A stretch of 64,000 nt of DNA from Sphingopyxis sp. (GTDB lineage Bacteria > Pseudomonadota > Alphaproteobacteria > Sphingomonadales > Sphingomonadaceae): assembly GCF_025869345.1 (NCBI RefSeq), contig NZ_JAOZVW010000146.1, forward strand, positions 1 to 64,000, written 5' to 3'. The translations under genes and the position numbers were made by a program. The notes under the pieces were generated by a model. It had not been told where the DNA came from, did not search any database, and saw nothing but the letters and a program-made list of their open reading frames with translations. This document shows, one piece after another, positions 56,396-64,000 of the stretch (positions within the stretch are counted from its first letter, which is position 1; every line of letters starts with the position of its first letter).

Positions 56396-57436
56396 ATGGC
56401 ATCGGCGATGGCCGACACCCCCCTCCAGCGCCGTTTCGCCGCCGATGCGAGCCTGCTGCCGCATATGGCCGATCTGGCGAACGACCGCATCCTCGTCGCG
56501 CTGCTTGGCGAGGAGGACTATCGCGCGGCGAGCTTTCTCGACCAGCGGCTGCTGACCGAGCGGATCGGCCGCGAATGGGCGACGTGGGACGCGCTTCCCG
56601 ATCTCGGGGCGGCGGCGCCTCCCGATTTCATCTTTCATATCGGGCATGTCGGCTCGACCCTCGCCTCGCGGCTTCTCGCCGAAGCGAGCGGCGTCCTGCC
56701 GCTGCGCGAGCCGATGCTGCTGCGGACGCTGGCGCAGGTCGCGGAGCGGATCGACAGGCCCGAATCCTTATGGTCGCCCGATCTCTATCGCCGGCGGCTG
56801 GCGCAGGTGCGCGGCTGGCTCGGGCGCGGCTTCGTGCCCGGACAGCGCGCGATGGTGAAAGCGTCGAGCGTGATCACCGCAATCGCCGATGACCTGACCG
56901 GCACCGGCGCGCGCGCGCTGTTCCTCCATACGTCGCTGCCCCGTTATCTGGAAACGATCCTCGCCGGCGAAGCCTCGCTGGCCGAGACGCTGGCGCAGGC
57001 GCCCGCGCGGATGGCGCGGCTCGCGGCGCGGCTCCCCGGCTTTCCGCACGCCTTATGGCAATTGCCGCCGGTCACCCGCGTCGCGATGAGCTGGCTTTGC
57101 GAGATGGAGAGCGCGCAGCGCACCCTGCCCGCCGCCGACGCGCGTCACCAGTGGGTCGATTTCGAGGCGATGCTCGCCGACCCCGCGGCCGCGCTCGCCG
57201 CGCAATGCGCGCATTTCGGCCTTGCGGTGGATGCGGCGACAATCGAGGCGGCGGTGACCGGCCCGATCATGCGCCAATATTCCAAAGCGCCCGAACATGG
57301 CTACAGCCCCGATCTGCGCCGCGAATTGCAGGCCGAGGCGGCGGCGAAACATGGCGCGGCGATCGCCGACGCCATCGAATGGGTTGAAGCGCTCGCCGGG
57401 CGCTATACACATCTCGCCGACCTGCCGATCCGCTAG
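56396..57436 (+). CDS. Sulfotransferase-like P-loop protein
   Basis: A 346-residue protein. The loop HIGHVGSTLASRLL (81-94) resembles the 5'-phosphosulfate-binding loop of PAPS sulfotransferases (xxGSTLL), and ALFLHTSLPRYLETILAGE may be the 3'-phosphate site. The substrate is unknown. It starts just after the rplI terminator and is followed within nine bases by a hydroxylase gene, forming a likely pair. An ATG at 56408 is an alternative start. Confidence 0.65.
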   Translation: MASAMADTPLQRRFAADASLLPHMADLANDRILVALLGEEDYRAASFLDQRLLTERIGREWATWDALPDLGAAAPPDFIFHIGHVGSTLASRLLAEASGVLPLREPMLLRTLAQVAERIDRPESLWSPDLYRRRLAQVRGWLGRGFVPGQRAMVKASSVITAIADDLTGTGARALFLHTSLPRYLETILAGEASLAETLAQAPARMARLAARLPGFPHALWQLPPVTRVAMSWLCEMESAQRTLPAADARHQWVDFEAMLADPAAALAAQCAHFGLAVDAATIEAAVTGPIMRQYSKAPEHGYSPDLRRELQAEAAAKHGAAIADAIEWVEALAGRYTHLADLPIR

Positions 57437-57444
57437 GAAGACCC

Positions 57445-58101
57445 ATGTTCAAGCTCGTTCCGCTTCTCAACGACCAAGGCATCCGCGCGCTGCGCGAGAT
57501 CGCGGCGGGCGGCAAGTTCGTCGACGGGCGGATCAGCAATCCGCATTCAACGATCAAGAACAACCTGCAGCTTCACGACGCCGGCGCCTATGAGCGCTCG
57601 TCGAAGATCCTCCTCGACGCGATGGTGCAGAATCCCGAGTTCATGGAATTCGCCTTTCCGGCGCGAATCGCGCCGCCGCTGCTGACGCGCTACACGCCCG
57701 GTATGCATTACGGGCTGCACCCCGATGCCGCCTATATTCCGCTGTCCGACGGCCAATTGCGCACCGACGTCAGTTGCACCGTCTTCATCAACGACCCGGC
57801 GGACTATGACGGCGGCGCGCTGCATGTCCGCCTCGGCAACGCCGACCTGCGCTTCAAGGAAGCGCCCGGCGTCGCGATCGTCTATCCCTCGCACACGCTG
57901 CACGAGGTCGAGCCGGTGACGCGCGGCGAACGGCTCGTCGCGATCACCTTCATCCAGAGTCTGATCCCCGACGTCGAGCGGCGGAACCTGATCTACGAAC
58001 TGAACGAGGTCGCGGCGCTGGAGGGCAACACGATGGCGCCGGAAAATTACACCCGGCTGCAAGCAGTTCAATATCAACTGCTGCGGATGTGGCGGCGCTA
58101 G
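57445..58101 (+). CDS. PKHD-type Fe(II)/2-oxoglutarate hydroxylase (PiuC-like)
   Basis: A 218-residue dioxygenase. Iron ligands His92 and Asp94 in YGLHPDAAY and His153 in SHTLHEV, with Arg163 for 2-oxoglutarate, match the PiuC/YbiX family. Such genes often lie next to TonB-dependent receptors, as here (59145), but their substrates are not established. It is probably co-transcribed with the sulfotransferase-like gene. Confidence 0.85.
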   Translation: MFKLVPLLNDQGIRALREIAAGGKFVDGRISNPHSTIKNNLQLHDAGAYERSSKILLDAMVQNPEFMEFAFPARIAPPLLTRYTPGMHYGLHPDAAYIPLSDGQLRTDVSCTVFINDPADYDGGALHVRLGNADLRFKEAPGVAIVYPSHTLHEVEPVTRGERLVAITFIQSLIPDVERRNLIYELNEVAALEGNTMAPENYTRLQAVQYQLLRMWRR

Positions 58102-58113
58102 GACCGCGCGCGC

Positions 58114-58710
58114 TCAATACCCCATCAGGCTCAGCACTTCCTTGCGGCTGCGTTCGTCGTCGAGGAAGCAGCCGAGCAGGCGGCTGGTCACCATGCCGAC
58201 ACCCGGCGTGCGGACGCCGCGGCCGGTCATGCAGCCGTGCTGGGCGTCGATCACCACCGCGACCCCCTGCGGGTGCAGATTGTCCCAGATGCATTTGGCG
58301 ACCTCCGCGGTCAGCCGCTCCTGCACCTGCAAGCGCCGCGCGAAACCATTCAGCACGCGCGCGAGCTTCGAGATGCCGACGACGCGGTCGCGCGGCAGAT
58401 AGGCGATCGACGCCTTGCCGGTGATCGGCGCCATATGATGCTCGCAATGCGACTGGAACGGAATGTCGCGCAAGAGCACGATCTCGTCATAGCCGCCGAC
58501 CTCCTCGAAGGTGCGCGACAGGTGGACCGCGGGATCGTCCTCATAGCCCTGGCAATATTCGAGCCACGCGCGCGCCACGCGCCGCGGCGTGTCGATCAAC
58601 CCCTCGCGCGCCGGATCGTCGCCGGCCCATTCGATCAGCGTCCGGACCGCGTCGAGCACATGACCGGGCACGACCGGTTTGCCGTCCGGACCCAGTTCCA
58701 CCTTTGTCAT
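58114..58710 (-). CDS. folE: GTP cyclohydrolase I
   Basis: A 198-residue enzyme making 7,8-dihydroneopterin triphosphate, the first step of folate synthesis. The zinc and active-site residues Cys89, His91, His92 and Cys160 are present in FQSHCEHHMAPI and DAQHGCMTGRG. The ATG at 58710 is the family start; the frame stays open to 58923 but the extra residues are Arg/Lys-rich and unlike the family. It is convergent with the hydroxylase. Confidence 0.96.
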   Translation of the reverse strand: MTKVELGPDGKPVVPGHVLDAVRTLIEWAGDDPAREGLIDTPRRVARAWLEYCQGYEDDPAVHLSRTFEEVGGYDEIVLLRDIPFQSHCEHHMAPITGKASIAYLPRDRVVGISKLARVLNGFARRLQVQERLTAEVAKCIWDNLHPQGVAVVIDAQHGCMTGRGVRTPGVGMVTSRLLGCFLDDERSRKEVLSLMGY

Positions 58711-59037
58711 CACCCCGTCCTTACTGTTGCATCGATGCCGCACATTTCGACATGAAATGGGCGATGCGCAACCCCGGTCGGCCAAGAAATTCCTGCACGG
58801 GACCAAGTTTACGTTGCGGAATCTGTGCTTTTCCAGCTTTGGGACTCGCCTGAATTTCCGCGCATTTTCGCCGCGAACAAGTGGCTTGACGCTTTCGTCA
58901 ACTCGGCGCACCTTCATGGTCATTACAGAGTTCGCTCAAGCGGACCGTAATCCGGAGAGCCCGGCGTAGTCCCCGACGCCGGTGGGAGAGGACGATGACC
59001 AGCACAGCTGGCAAGCGGGATATGCCGAGGCACCAGA

Positions 59038-59051
59038 CCGGACCGGTCCGG
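59038..59051. promoter_or_regulatory. Palindrome in the TonB receptor leader
   Basis: CCGGACCGGTCCGG is a perfect 14-base palindrome about 95 bases before the receptor ATG. It is nested between CCAGAC (59033-59038) and GTCTGG (59062-59067), and another hairpin lies at 58961-58982. It could be an operator or an RNA structure. The rest of the 434-base folE-receptor gap shows no gene. Confidence 0.3.
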
Positions 59052-59144
59052 CACCCTTTGCCACGTCTGGTCACCATCCCTCCCCTTTAAGCACAATTCG
59101 AGTTGGGCGGCCCGCGACGCGGGTTCGAAAAAGGGAGGATGTAA

Positions 59145-62100
59145 ATGAAGTTCAAGGGACTGATGGGTTCGTCGATTCTGGCGATGGCGGTGGCGACACC
59201 CGCCTATGCGCAGGATAGCGGCGGCTCCACCACCGACGCCTTCGGCGGCGAGATCGTCGTCACCGCGCAGCGCCAATCCGAACGTCTGCAGGACGTGCCG
59301 ATCGCGGTCAGCGCCTTCTCGAGCGAAGCGCTCGAGGCGCAGCAGATCAAGACCCCGTCCGACCTGCAGCTGACTCTGCCGAACGTCACCTTCACCAAGA
59401 CCAACTTCACCGGCGCCAGCTTCACCATCCGCGGCATCGGCGACCTTTGCGTCGGCACGACCTGCGACAGCGCAACCGCGATCCATCTGAACGGCGATCC
59501 GCTGTTCTCGACCCGCCTGTTCGAAACCGAATTCTTCGACCTCGAACGCGTCGAAGTGCTGCGCGGCCCGCAGGGCACGCTGTTCGGCCGCAACGCGACC
59601 TCGGGCGTGGTCAACGTCATCACCGCGAAGCCGAAGCTGGGTCAGTTCGAAGCCGCGGTCGAAGGCGAATATGGCAATTATGATTCGCTCAAGGGCAAGG
59701 CGATGATCAACATCCCCCTTGGCGACACCGCGGCCTTCCGCATCGCGGGCATCTATCTGAACCGCGACGGCTATACGAAGAACACCTTCCTCAATACCCG
59801 CATCGACGATCGCGACCTTTATTCGGTGCGCGGCTCGTTCCGCTGGGAGCCGACGCCCGACACGACGATCGACCTGCTCGGTTCCTATTTCCACGAGCGG
59901 GACCAGCGCACCCGCATCCAGAAACAGCTTTGCCAGCGCGACCCGACCGGTATCCTCGGCTGTCTGAACAATCGTCTCGACAATTCGCCGTTCAACGGCA
60001 ACGCGACCTTCACGGCGGCGCTGACGTCGAAGGAATTCCTGGCGATCCGCGGCATTCCCAATGGGACGGTGACCGCGTCCAACCCCACGGGCCTCCTCGA
60101 TTTCTCGCTGGGCAGCCTCTACGGCCCCGATGTCTATGCCAATACGACGATCCCCAATGATCCACGGACCGTCAACACCGCCTATACGCCGAGCTATTTC
60201 ACCAGCGAACTGACGCTGCAGGGACGGATCGACCATAATTTCGGCCCGGTGTCGCTGCAGGTGTCCGGCCAGTATCAGAAGGTGAAGCTCGACGCATCGC
60301 AGGACTATAACAGCAATGTCGGCGACCGCTCGCTCTATGCGACGGGTCTCCAAAATCTGCAGAACGCGGCCGATGGCCTTTATGGCCCAGGTCTGCAGGC
60401 TTACCTCGGCCCCGTGGCGGCTGCTATCATGCCCAATGGCCCCACGGGTCAGCTCTGCACCTCGCTGGCGGAAGAAACCGGCCTCGGCTCCTTCGGCGGC
60501 AACAAGATTTGCAGCGACCAGTCGTTGCAGTTCGACCGATCGAATCAGTATAACAGCAGCTGGTCGGTCGAAAGCATCCTGACGAGCGACTTCGACGGGC
60601 CGTTCAACTTCTTGGTAGGCGGCATTTATGCCGACTATCACCTGACCGAGAACAGCTATTATGTGAACGCCTTCCCGATCGACTATCTGGCGGGCGTGCT
60701 TGGAGCGTTCACCGGCCTGGGAAGCCTGGCCGACGCGGATCCTTCCAATAATCTGCCGCCGGCGTTTTTGGGCACACCCTTCTTTCGCAACAACACCGAC
60801 GATCTGAAGATCAAATCCTACGGGATTTTCGGCGAAGCCTATTTCGAATTCAATGACCGGCTGAAACTGACGGCAGGCCTGCGCTACAACAACGACAAGA
60901 AGAGCGTGACCGCGCGTTCGACGCTGGCGAGCTTCCTCGTGCCCTTCGGCCAGACCGGCTCGGCGTTCGACTCACCTTTTGTAGCGACCTTCGACGCCGA
61001 TCCCGGCACGCCCGGAAACCAGATCATCCAGGCGCGCAGCGTGAAGTTCAACAAGCTGACCGGCCGCGCGGTGCTCGACTTCAAGCTGACCGACGACAAT
61101 CTGCTCTATGCCTCCTATTCGCGGGGCTATAAATCGGGCGGCATCAACCCGCCGCTGCAGCCGATCTTCGCGGTGCCCGAATCGTTCAAGCCCGAACAGG
61201 TCGATGCGTTCGAAATCGGATCGAAGAACACCTTCGGCAATGGCGCACTCCAACTGAACCTGACGGCCTTCTACTACAAGTATAAGGATCTTCAGCTCAG
61301 CAAGATCGTCGCCCGTACCGCGGTGAACGACAACGTCAGCGCCGATATCTATGGCTTCGAGGTCGAAGGCATGGTCCGGCCCGATCCGGACTGGGTGATC
61401 AACCTCGGCTTCAGCTATCTGCACACCAAGGTGACCGAGGACAAGTTCACCAGCAACCCGCGCGATTTCGGCGGGGGTCGCGAAGATGCCGTCATCCTCA
61501 AGGACATCACGAACGCCGCCAACTGCGCCGTCGGTTCGAAGACGGGGAATGTCGCGGGGATCAATCAGTTCGTGAACGGCGTCCAGACCCTGATCAACGT
61601 CGGGGTCGTTCCCGGCGTCGCCGCTGGCGCAGGTCTGCAGGGCACCACGGCCTTCCCGGCCGACGGCGGCATCGCCTCGACCGGCGCCTACAGCATCTGC
61701 GCCGTCATGGAAGCGGCCGCGGCGGGCGCCTTCGCCAACCTGCCCGCTCCGGTGGCGGGTCTGTCGGTCGATCCCACCGCGCTCGGCGGGGTCGATTATT
61801 ACTCCGCCGGCATTCCCGTCAACATCAAGGGCAACCAGCTGCCGCAGGCACCGAACTACAAGTTCAGCGCCGGCGTCCAGTATACGGCGCATATGGGCGA
61901 CATGACGCTCGTCCCGCGCTTCGACCTTGCCTATACCGGGGAGAGCTATGGCAGCATCTTCAACGGCAACGTCAACCGGATCAAGGGCTATGCCCAGGTG
62001 AATGCCCAGTTGCAGCTCAACGGCGCCGACGACAAATGGTATGTGAAGGGCTTCATCCAGAACCTGTTCAATTCGAGCAGCGTCACCGGCCTCTACATCA

Positions 62101-62183
62101 CCGACCAGTCGTCGGGTAACTACACCAATATCTTCACGCTCGAACCGCGCCGCTATGGCATCGCGGCCGGGATGAAGTTCTAA
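59145..62183 (+). CDS. TonB-dependent receptor
   Basis: A 1012-residue outer-membrane receptor. A signal peptide (1-23) precedes the TonB box EIVVTAQRQSERLQDVP and the plug, and a 22-strand-type barrel ends YGIAAGMKF. The plug has two close cysteines (GDLCVGTTCDS), which could form a disulfide. The stretch ERVEVLRGPQGTLFGRNATSG is typical. The ligand is unknown. GGGAGG precedes the start. Confidence 0.92.
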   Translation: MKFKGLMGSSILAMAVATPAYAQDSGGSTTDAFGGEIVVTAQRQSERLQDVPIAVSAFSSEALEAQQIKTPSDLQLTLPNVTFTKTNFTGASFTIRGIGDLCVGTTCDSATAIHLNGDPLFSTRLFETEFFDLERVEVLRGPQGTLFGRNATSGVVNVITAKPKLGQFEAAVEGEYGNYDSLKGKAMINIPLGDTAAFRIAGIYLNRDGYTKNTFLNTRIDDRDLYSVRGSFRWEPTPDTTIDLLGSYFHERDQRTRIQKQLCQRDPTGILGCLNNRLDNSPFNGNATFTAALTSKEFLAIRGIPNGTVTASNPTGLLDFSLGSLYGPDVYANTTIPNDPRTVNTAYTPSYFTSELTLQGRIDHNFGPVSLQVSGQYQKVKLDASQDYNSNVGDRSLYATGLQNLQNAADGLYGPGLQAYLGPVAAAIMPNGPTGQLCTSLAEETGLGSFGGNKICSDQSLQFDRSNQYNSSWSVESILTSDFDGPFNFLVGGIYADYHLTENSYYVNAFPIDYLAGVLGAFTGLGSLADADPSNNLPPAFLGTPFFRNNTDDLKIKSYGIFGEAYFEFNDRLKLTAGLRYNNDKKSVTARSTLASFLVPFGQTGSAFDSPFVATFDADPGTPGNQIIQARSVKFNKLTGRAVLDFKLTDDNLLYASYSRGYKSGGINPPLQPIFAVPESFKPEQVDAFEIGSKNTFGNGALQLNLTAFYYKYKDLQLSKIVARTAVNDNVSADIYGFEVEGMVRPDPDWVINLGFSYLHTKVTEDKFTSNPRDFGGGREDAVILKDITNAANCAVGSKTGNVAGINQFVNGVQTLINVGVVPGVAAGAGLQGTTAFPADGGIASTGAYSICAVMEAAAAGAFANLPAPVAGLSVDPTALGGVDYYSAGIPVNIKGNQLPQAPNYKFSAGVQYTAHMGDMTLVPRFDLAYTGESYGSIFNGNVNRIKGYAQVNAQLQLNGADDKWYVKGFIQNLFNSSSVTGLYITDQSSGNYTNIFTLEPRRYGIAAGMKF

Positions 62184-62216
62184 ATCCGGGCGGCGGCAAC
62201 GCCGAAGCGCCCAAAG

Positions 62217-62255
62217 AAAGGCCCCGGCCTCTCCATCGAGAGGCCGGGGCTTTTT
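62217..62255. terminator. Bidirectional terminator between two receptor genes
   Basis: A perfect 13-bp stem (62221-62233 with 62238-62250), loop CATC, is followed by TTTTT on the plus strand. The left flank is A-rich (AAAGAAAG) and gives T-rich sequence on the minus strand. It separates the two convergent TonB receptors. Confidence 0.9.
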
Positions 62256-62304
62256 CTTGTCCGCTGGGAACGGGCGGGACGGCGAACCGCCCCGCGGCCG
62301 CTCG

Positions 62305-64000
62305 TCAGAATTTGAAGCGGCCGGTCACGCCATAGGTGCGCGGCTGGCTGGGGTAGCCCGACACGCTGCCCGACTGGGCGACGGCGTTGAACACCGTCGT
62401 CAGATATTGCGCGTTGGTGAGGTTGCGGCCCCACACGCCAAGCTCGAACCCGTTGGTCAGCGCAACGGTGAACGACGCGTTGAGCTGGTTCACCTCGCGC
62501 TTCAGATTCTGCGCGACCGTCGCCGGAAGGCCGAGCAGGCCGTCGACGATCTGGGTCGGGCTTTCATACTGATAGTCGATGTGCGCGATCGCCTTCGTCC
62601 CGCCCGCGAATTCGTGGGTGTAGGTGCCGCCCATCGACACCGACAGGTCGGGGATGCCCGCGGGCTTCAGGCCCGACAGGTCGCCGAACGCCGACGCGAC
62701 GAAACTGTCGTATTTGGGGTCGAGCCAGGTGACCGCCAGGTTCAGGTTCAGGCCCCGCACCGGCCGCACCGACCCGTCGAACTCGAGGCCCCAGGTCGAC
62801 TGCTTGCCCGCATTGGCGAGCGCGAAGCCGGTGCCGGTGAAGACGTTCGACTGGAAGCCCTTGATCGACTGCTTGAACACCGCAAGGTTCAGCGAGGCGA
62901 CCGACCACTGTGCCTTCAGCCCGGCCTCATAGACCGACGATTCTTCCGGCGCCGCAAAGCGTGTGCCCGACACGAGGTTCGGCGTGCCGAGACCACCCGA
63001 AATGATCGCCGGCAAATCGCTGGCGAGCGGACGGCTGTCGCGCGACAGGTTGACCGAGCTCGCCTTGAAGCCGGTCGCATAGGTCGCATAGACGTTGAGC
63101 GTATCGGTCACCTTATAGGCGAGGCGCGCGCTGTAGCTGAAGTCGCCGTCGTTGGTCCGGCCCGGCTCGACGCTGTTCGGAACGTCGAGGAAGGGCGGCA
63201 GGAACTGGAATGCCTTCAGCGGATTGAGCGGGTTCGCCGCCGGGTTGTTCTGGTTGGCGTTCGCGATGGCCTGGAACTGCGCGAAGGTCGCCGCGGTTGC
63301 CGGGTTGGTCGCAAATGCCAGAACGGCCGCCGGATCGTTCGGATTGACACCCGCCTGCTGCAGCGCGCCGCCGAGTATCAACTGGTTGCGGAACGGCGCA
63401 TAGGCCGGGGCATCGAGGTCGATACCCGAGAAGACGTCGGTGCTCGTCACGTCGGTCGAGAAACGCTTCTTGTCCTTGGTGTAGTTGCCGCCAAGGGTCA
63501 GCGTCAGGCGATCGGTGATCTCGAAATCGAGCGTACCGAAGATCGACCAGGCGGTGTTCTTCATGCGATAATATTCGTCCATGCCGTCACCCGCATGGAA
63601 GAAGGAGCCGCTCGGTGCACCGAGCGCGGCTTCGAGCACTGGAACGCTCAACGCACCGCCGCTCGCCGCCTGAATCAACGCATTGCCATAGGCGCGGAAG
63701 TCGTCGCCGAAATAGATCTGGCTGTGCTGCTTGATCTTCTCGTTGAAATAATAGCCGCCGACGAGGAAATTGATCGGGCCGTCGAAATCCGACGCCAGAC
63801 GCAGTTCCTGGGTGAAGGTGTTGATCGCGGTATCGTCCGACTTCTGCCCGATCAGGTCGGCGCTGGTGAAGTCCGAATCCTGGTTGGTGTCGGCGCGAAC
63901 CTGGCGATAGGCGGTGATCGAGGTCAGCGCCATATTGCCGAGATCATAGTCGATCTGGCCCGAGCCGCCGTAATTCTTGATCACGTTCGACGACAGGAAA
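62305..64000 (-). CDS. TonB-dependent receptor, partial (5' end outside the window)
   Basis: The C-terminal part (565 codons visible) of an outer-membrane receptor barrel. It ends YGVTGRFKF with the usual terminal Phe. The open frame continues to base 64000, so signal peptide and plug lie beyond the window. Motifs include YSARLAYKVTDTLNVYATYATGFKASS and ALTNGFELGVWGRNL. It is convergent with the receptor at 59145. Confidence 0.92.
   Translation of the reverse strand, partial: FLSSNVIKNYGGSGQIDYDLGNMALTSITAYRQVRADTNQDSDFTSADLIGQKSDDTAINTFTQELRLASDFDGPINFLVGGYYFNEKIKQHSQIYFGDDFRAYGNALIQAASGGALSVPVLEAALGAPSGSFFHAGDGMDEYYRMKNTAWSIFGTLDFEITDRLTLTLGGNYTKDKKRFSTDVTSTDVFSGIDLDAPAYAPFRNQLILGGALQQAGVNPNDPAAVLAFATNPATAATFAQFQAIANANQNNPAANPLNPLKAFQFLPPFLDVPNSVEPGRTNDGDFSYSARLAYKVTDTLNVYATYATGFKASSVNLSRDSRPLASDLPAIISGGLGTPNLVSGTRFAAPEESSVYEAGLKAQWSVASLNLAVFKQSIKGFQSNVFTGTGFALANAGKQSTWGLEFDGSVRPVRGLNLNLAVTWLDPKYDSFVASAFGDLSGLKPAGIPDLSVSMGGTYTHEFAGGTKAIAHIDYQYESPTQIVDGLLGLPATVAQNLKREVNQLNASFTVALTNGFELGVWGRNLTNAQYLTTVFNAVAQSGSVSGYPSQPRTYGVTGRFKF

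Noticed and set aside
58711-58923. N-terminal extension of folE by 71 codons
   Set aside because: The frame is open but the residues are unlike FolE, and the family start is at 58710.
58950-59070. Cobalamin or SAM riboswitch before the TonB receptor
   Set aside because: Hairpins are present but the conserved boxes of known riboswitch classes were not found.

Overview
The window is high-GC chromosomal DNA from an alphaproteobacterium of the order Sphingomonadales. The genus Sphingopyxis is my best guess, but it rests on family resemblance, not on a search. The pointers are a complete dcw cluster with an FtsZ ending in an alphaproteobacterial-type tail, large TonB-dependent receptors, a split glycine decarboxylase, GANTC-rich promoters and many intergenic palindromic repeats. 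Most genes abut or overlap by 1-4 bases in ATGA, GTGA or TGATG junctions. No phage, insertion sequence, CRISPR array or rRNA was seen.

Layout. 1-5950: a trans-sulfuration PLP enzyme, a HAD phosphatase, and a four-gene Mla/MCE lipid-transport operon (STAS-permease, ATPase, MCE protein, lipoprotein). 6060-11020: two Gdx-type SMR exporters, and the tRNA-Trp/secE/nusG/rplK/rplA block read leftwards, with a tesB thioesterase between nusG and rplK. 11100-16280: DMT transporter, GST, acyl-CoA ligase, methyltransferase, an ABA4-like protein and small membrane or secreted proteins. 15940-21850: a glycine-cleavage operon behind a tandem glycine riboswitch (gcvT-gcvH-glycosyltransferase-like-gcvPA-gcvPB-membrane protein). 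21900-25950: a TIP30-like reductase, dgt and a SPOR protein. 26000-44620: the dcw cluster, all leftward: mraZ, rsmH, ftsL, ftsI, murE, murF, mraY, murD, ftsW, murG, murC, murB, ddl, ftsQ, ftsA, ftsZ. 44900-52100: a GldG-like membrane protein, cysK, a ZnuD-like receptor, fabG and fabD with a GxxExxY cassette between them. 52100-54720: divergent ldcA and mpl, a murein-recycling pair. 55070-56320: rpsF-rpsR-rplI. 56400-64000: a sulfotransferase-like protein, a PiuC-type hydroxylase, folE and two convergent TonB receptors, the last cut by the window edge.

How the parts fit. Cell-wall synthesis and division (dcw) and murein recycling (ldcA, mpl) share the window. MurE carries the DNPR motif for meso-diaminopimelate, consistent with Mpl recycling the corresponding tripeptide. 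The strongest regulatory signal is upstream of mraZ: five GANTC sites (the CcrM methylation motif) within 70 bp, next to GGG-containing repeats in an exact 10-bp register that look like an MraZ operator. ftsZ has two further GANTC sites.

The most unusual structural feature is the palindromic repeats: some are nested two or three deep, one is read in frame inside a protein gene, and one pair of arms flanks the GxxExxY gene. I see no clearly new multi-gene system; these repeat cassettes and the mraZ control region are the most promising leads.
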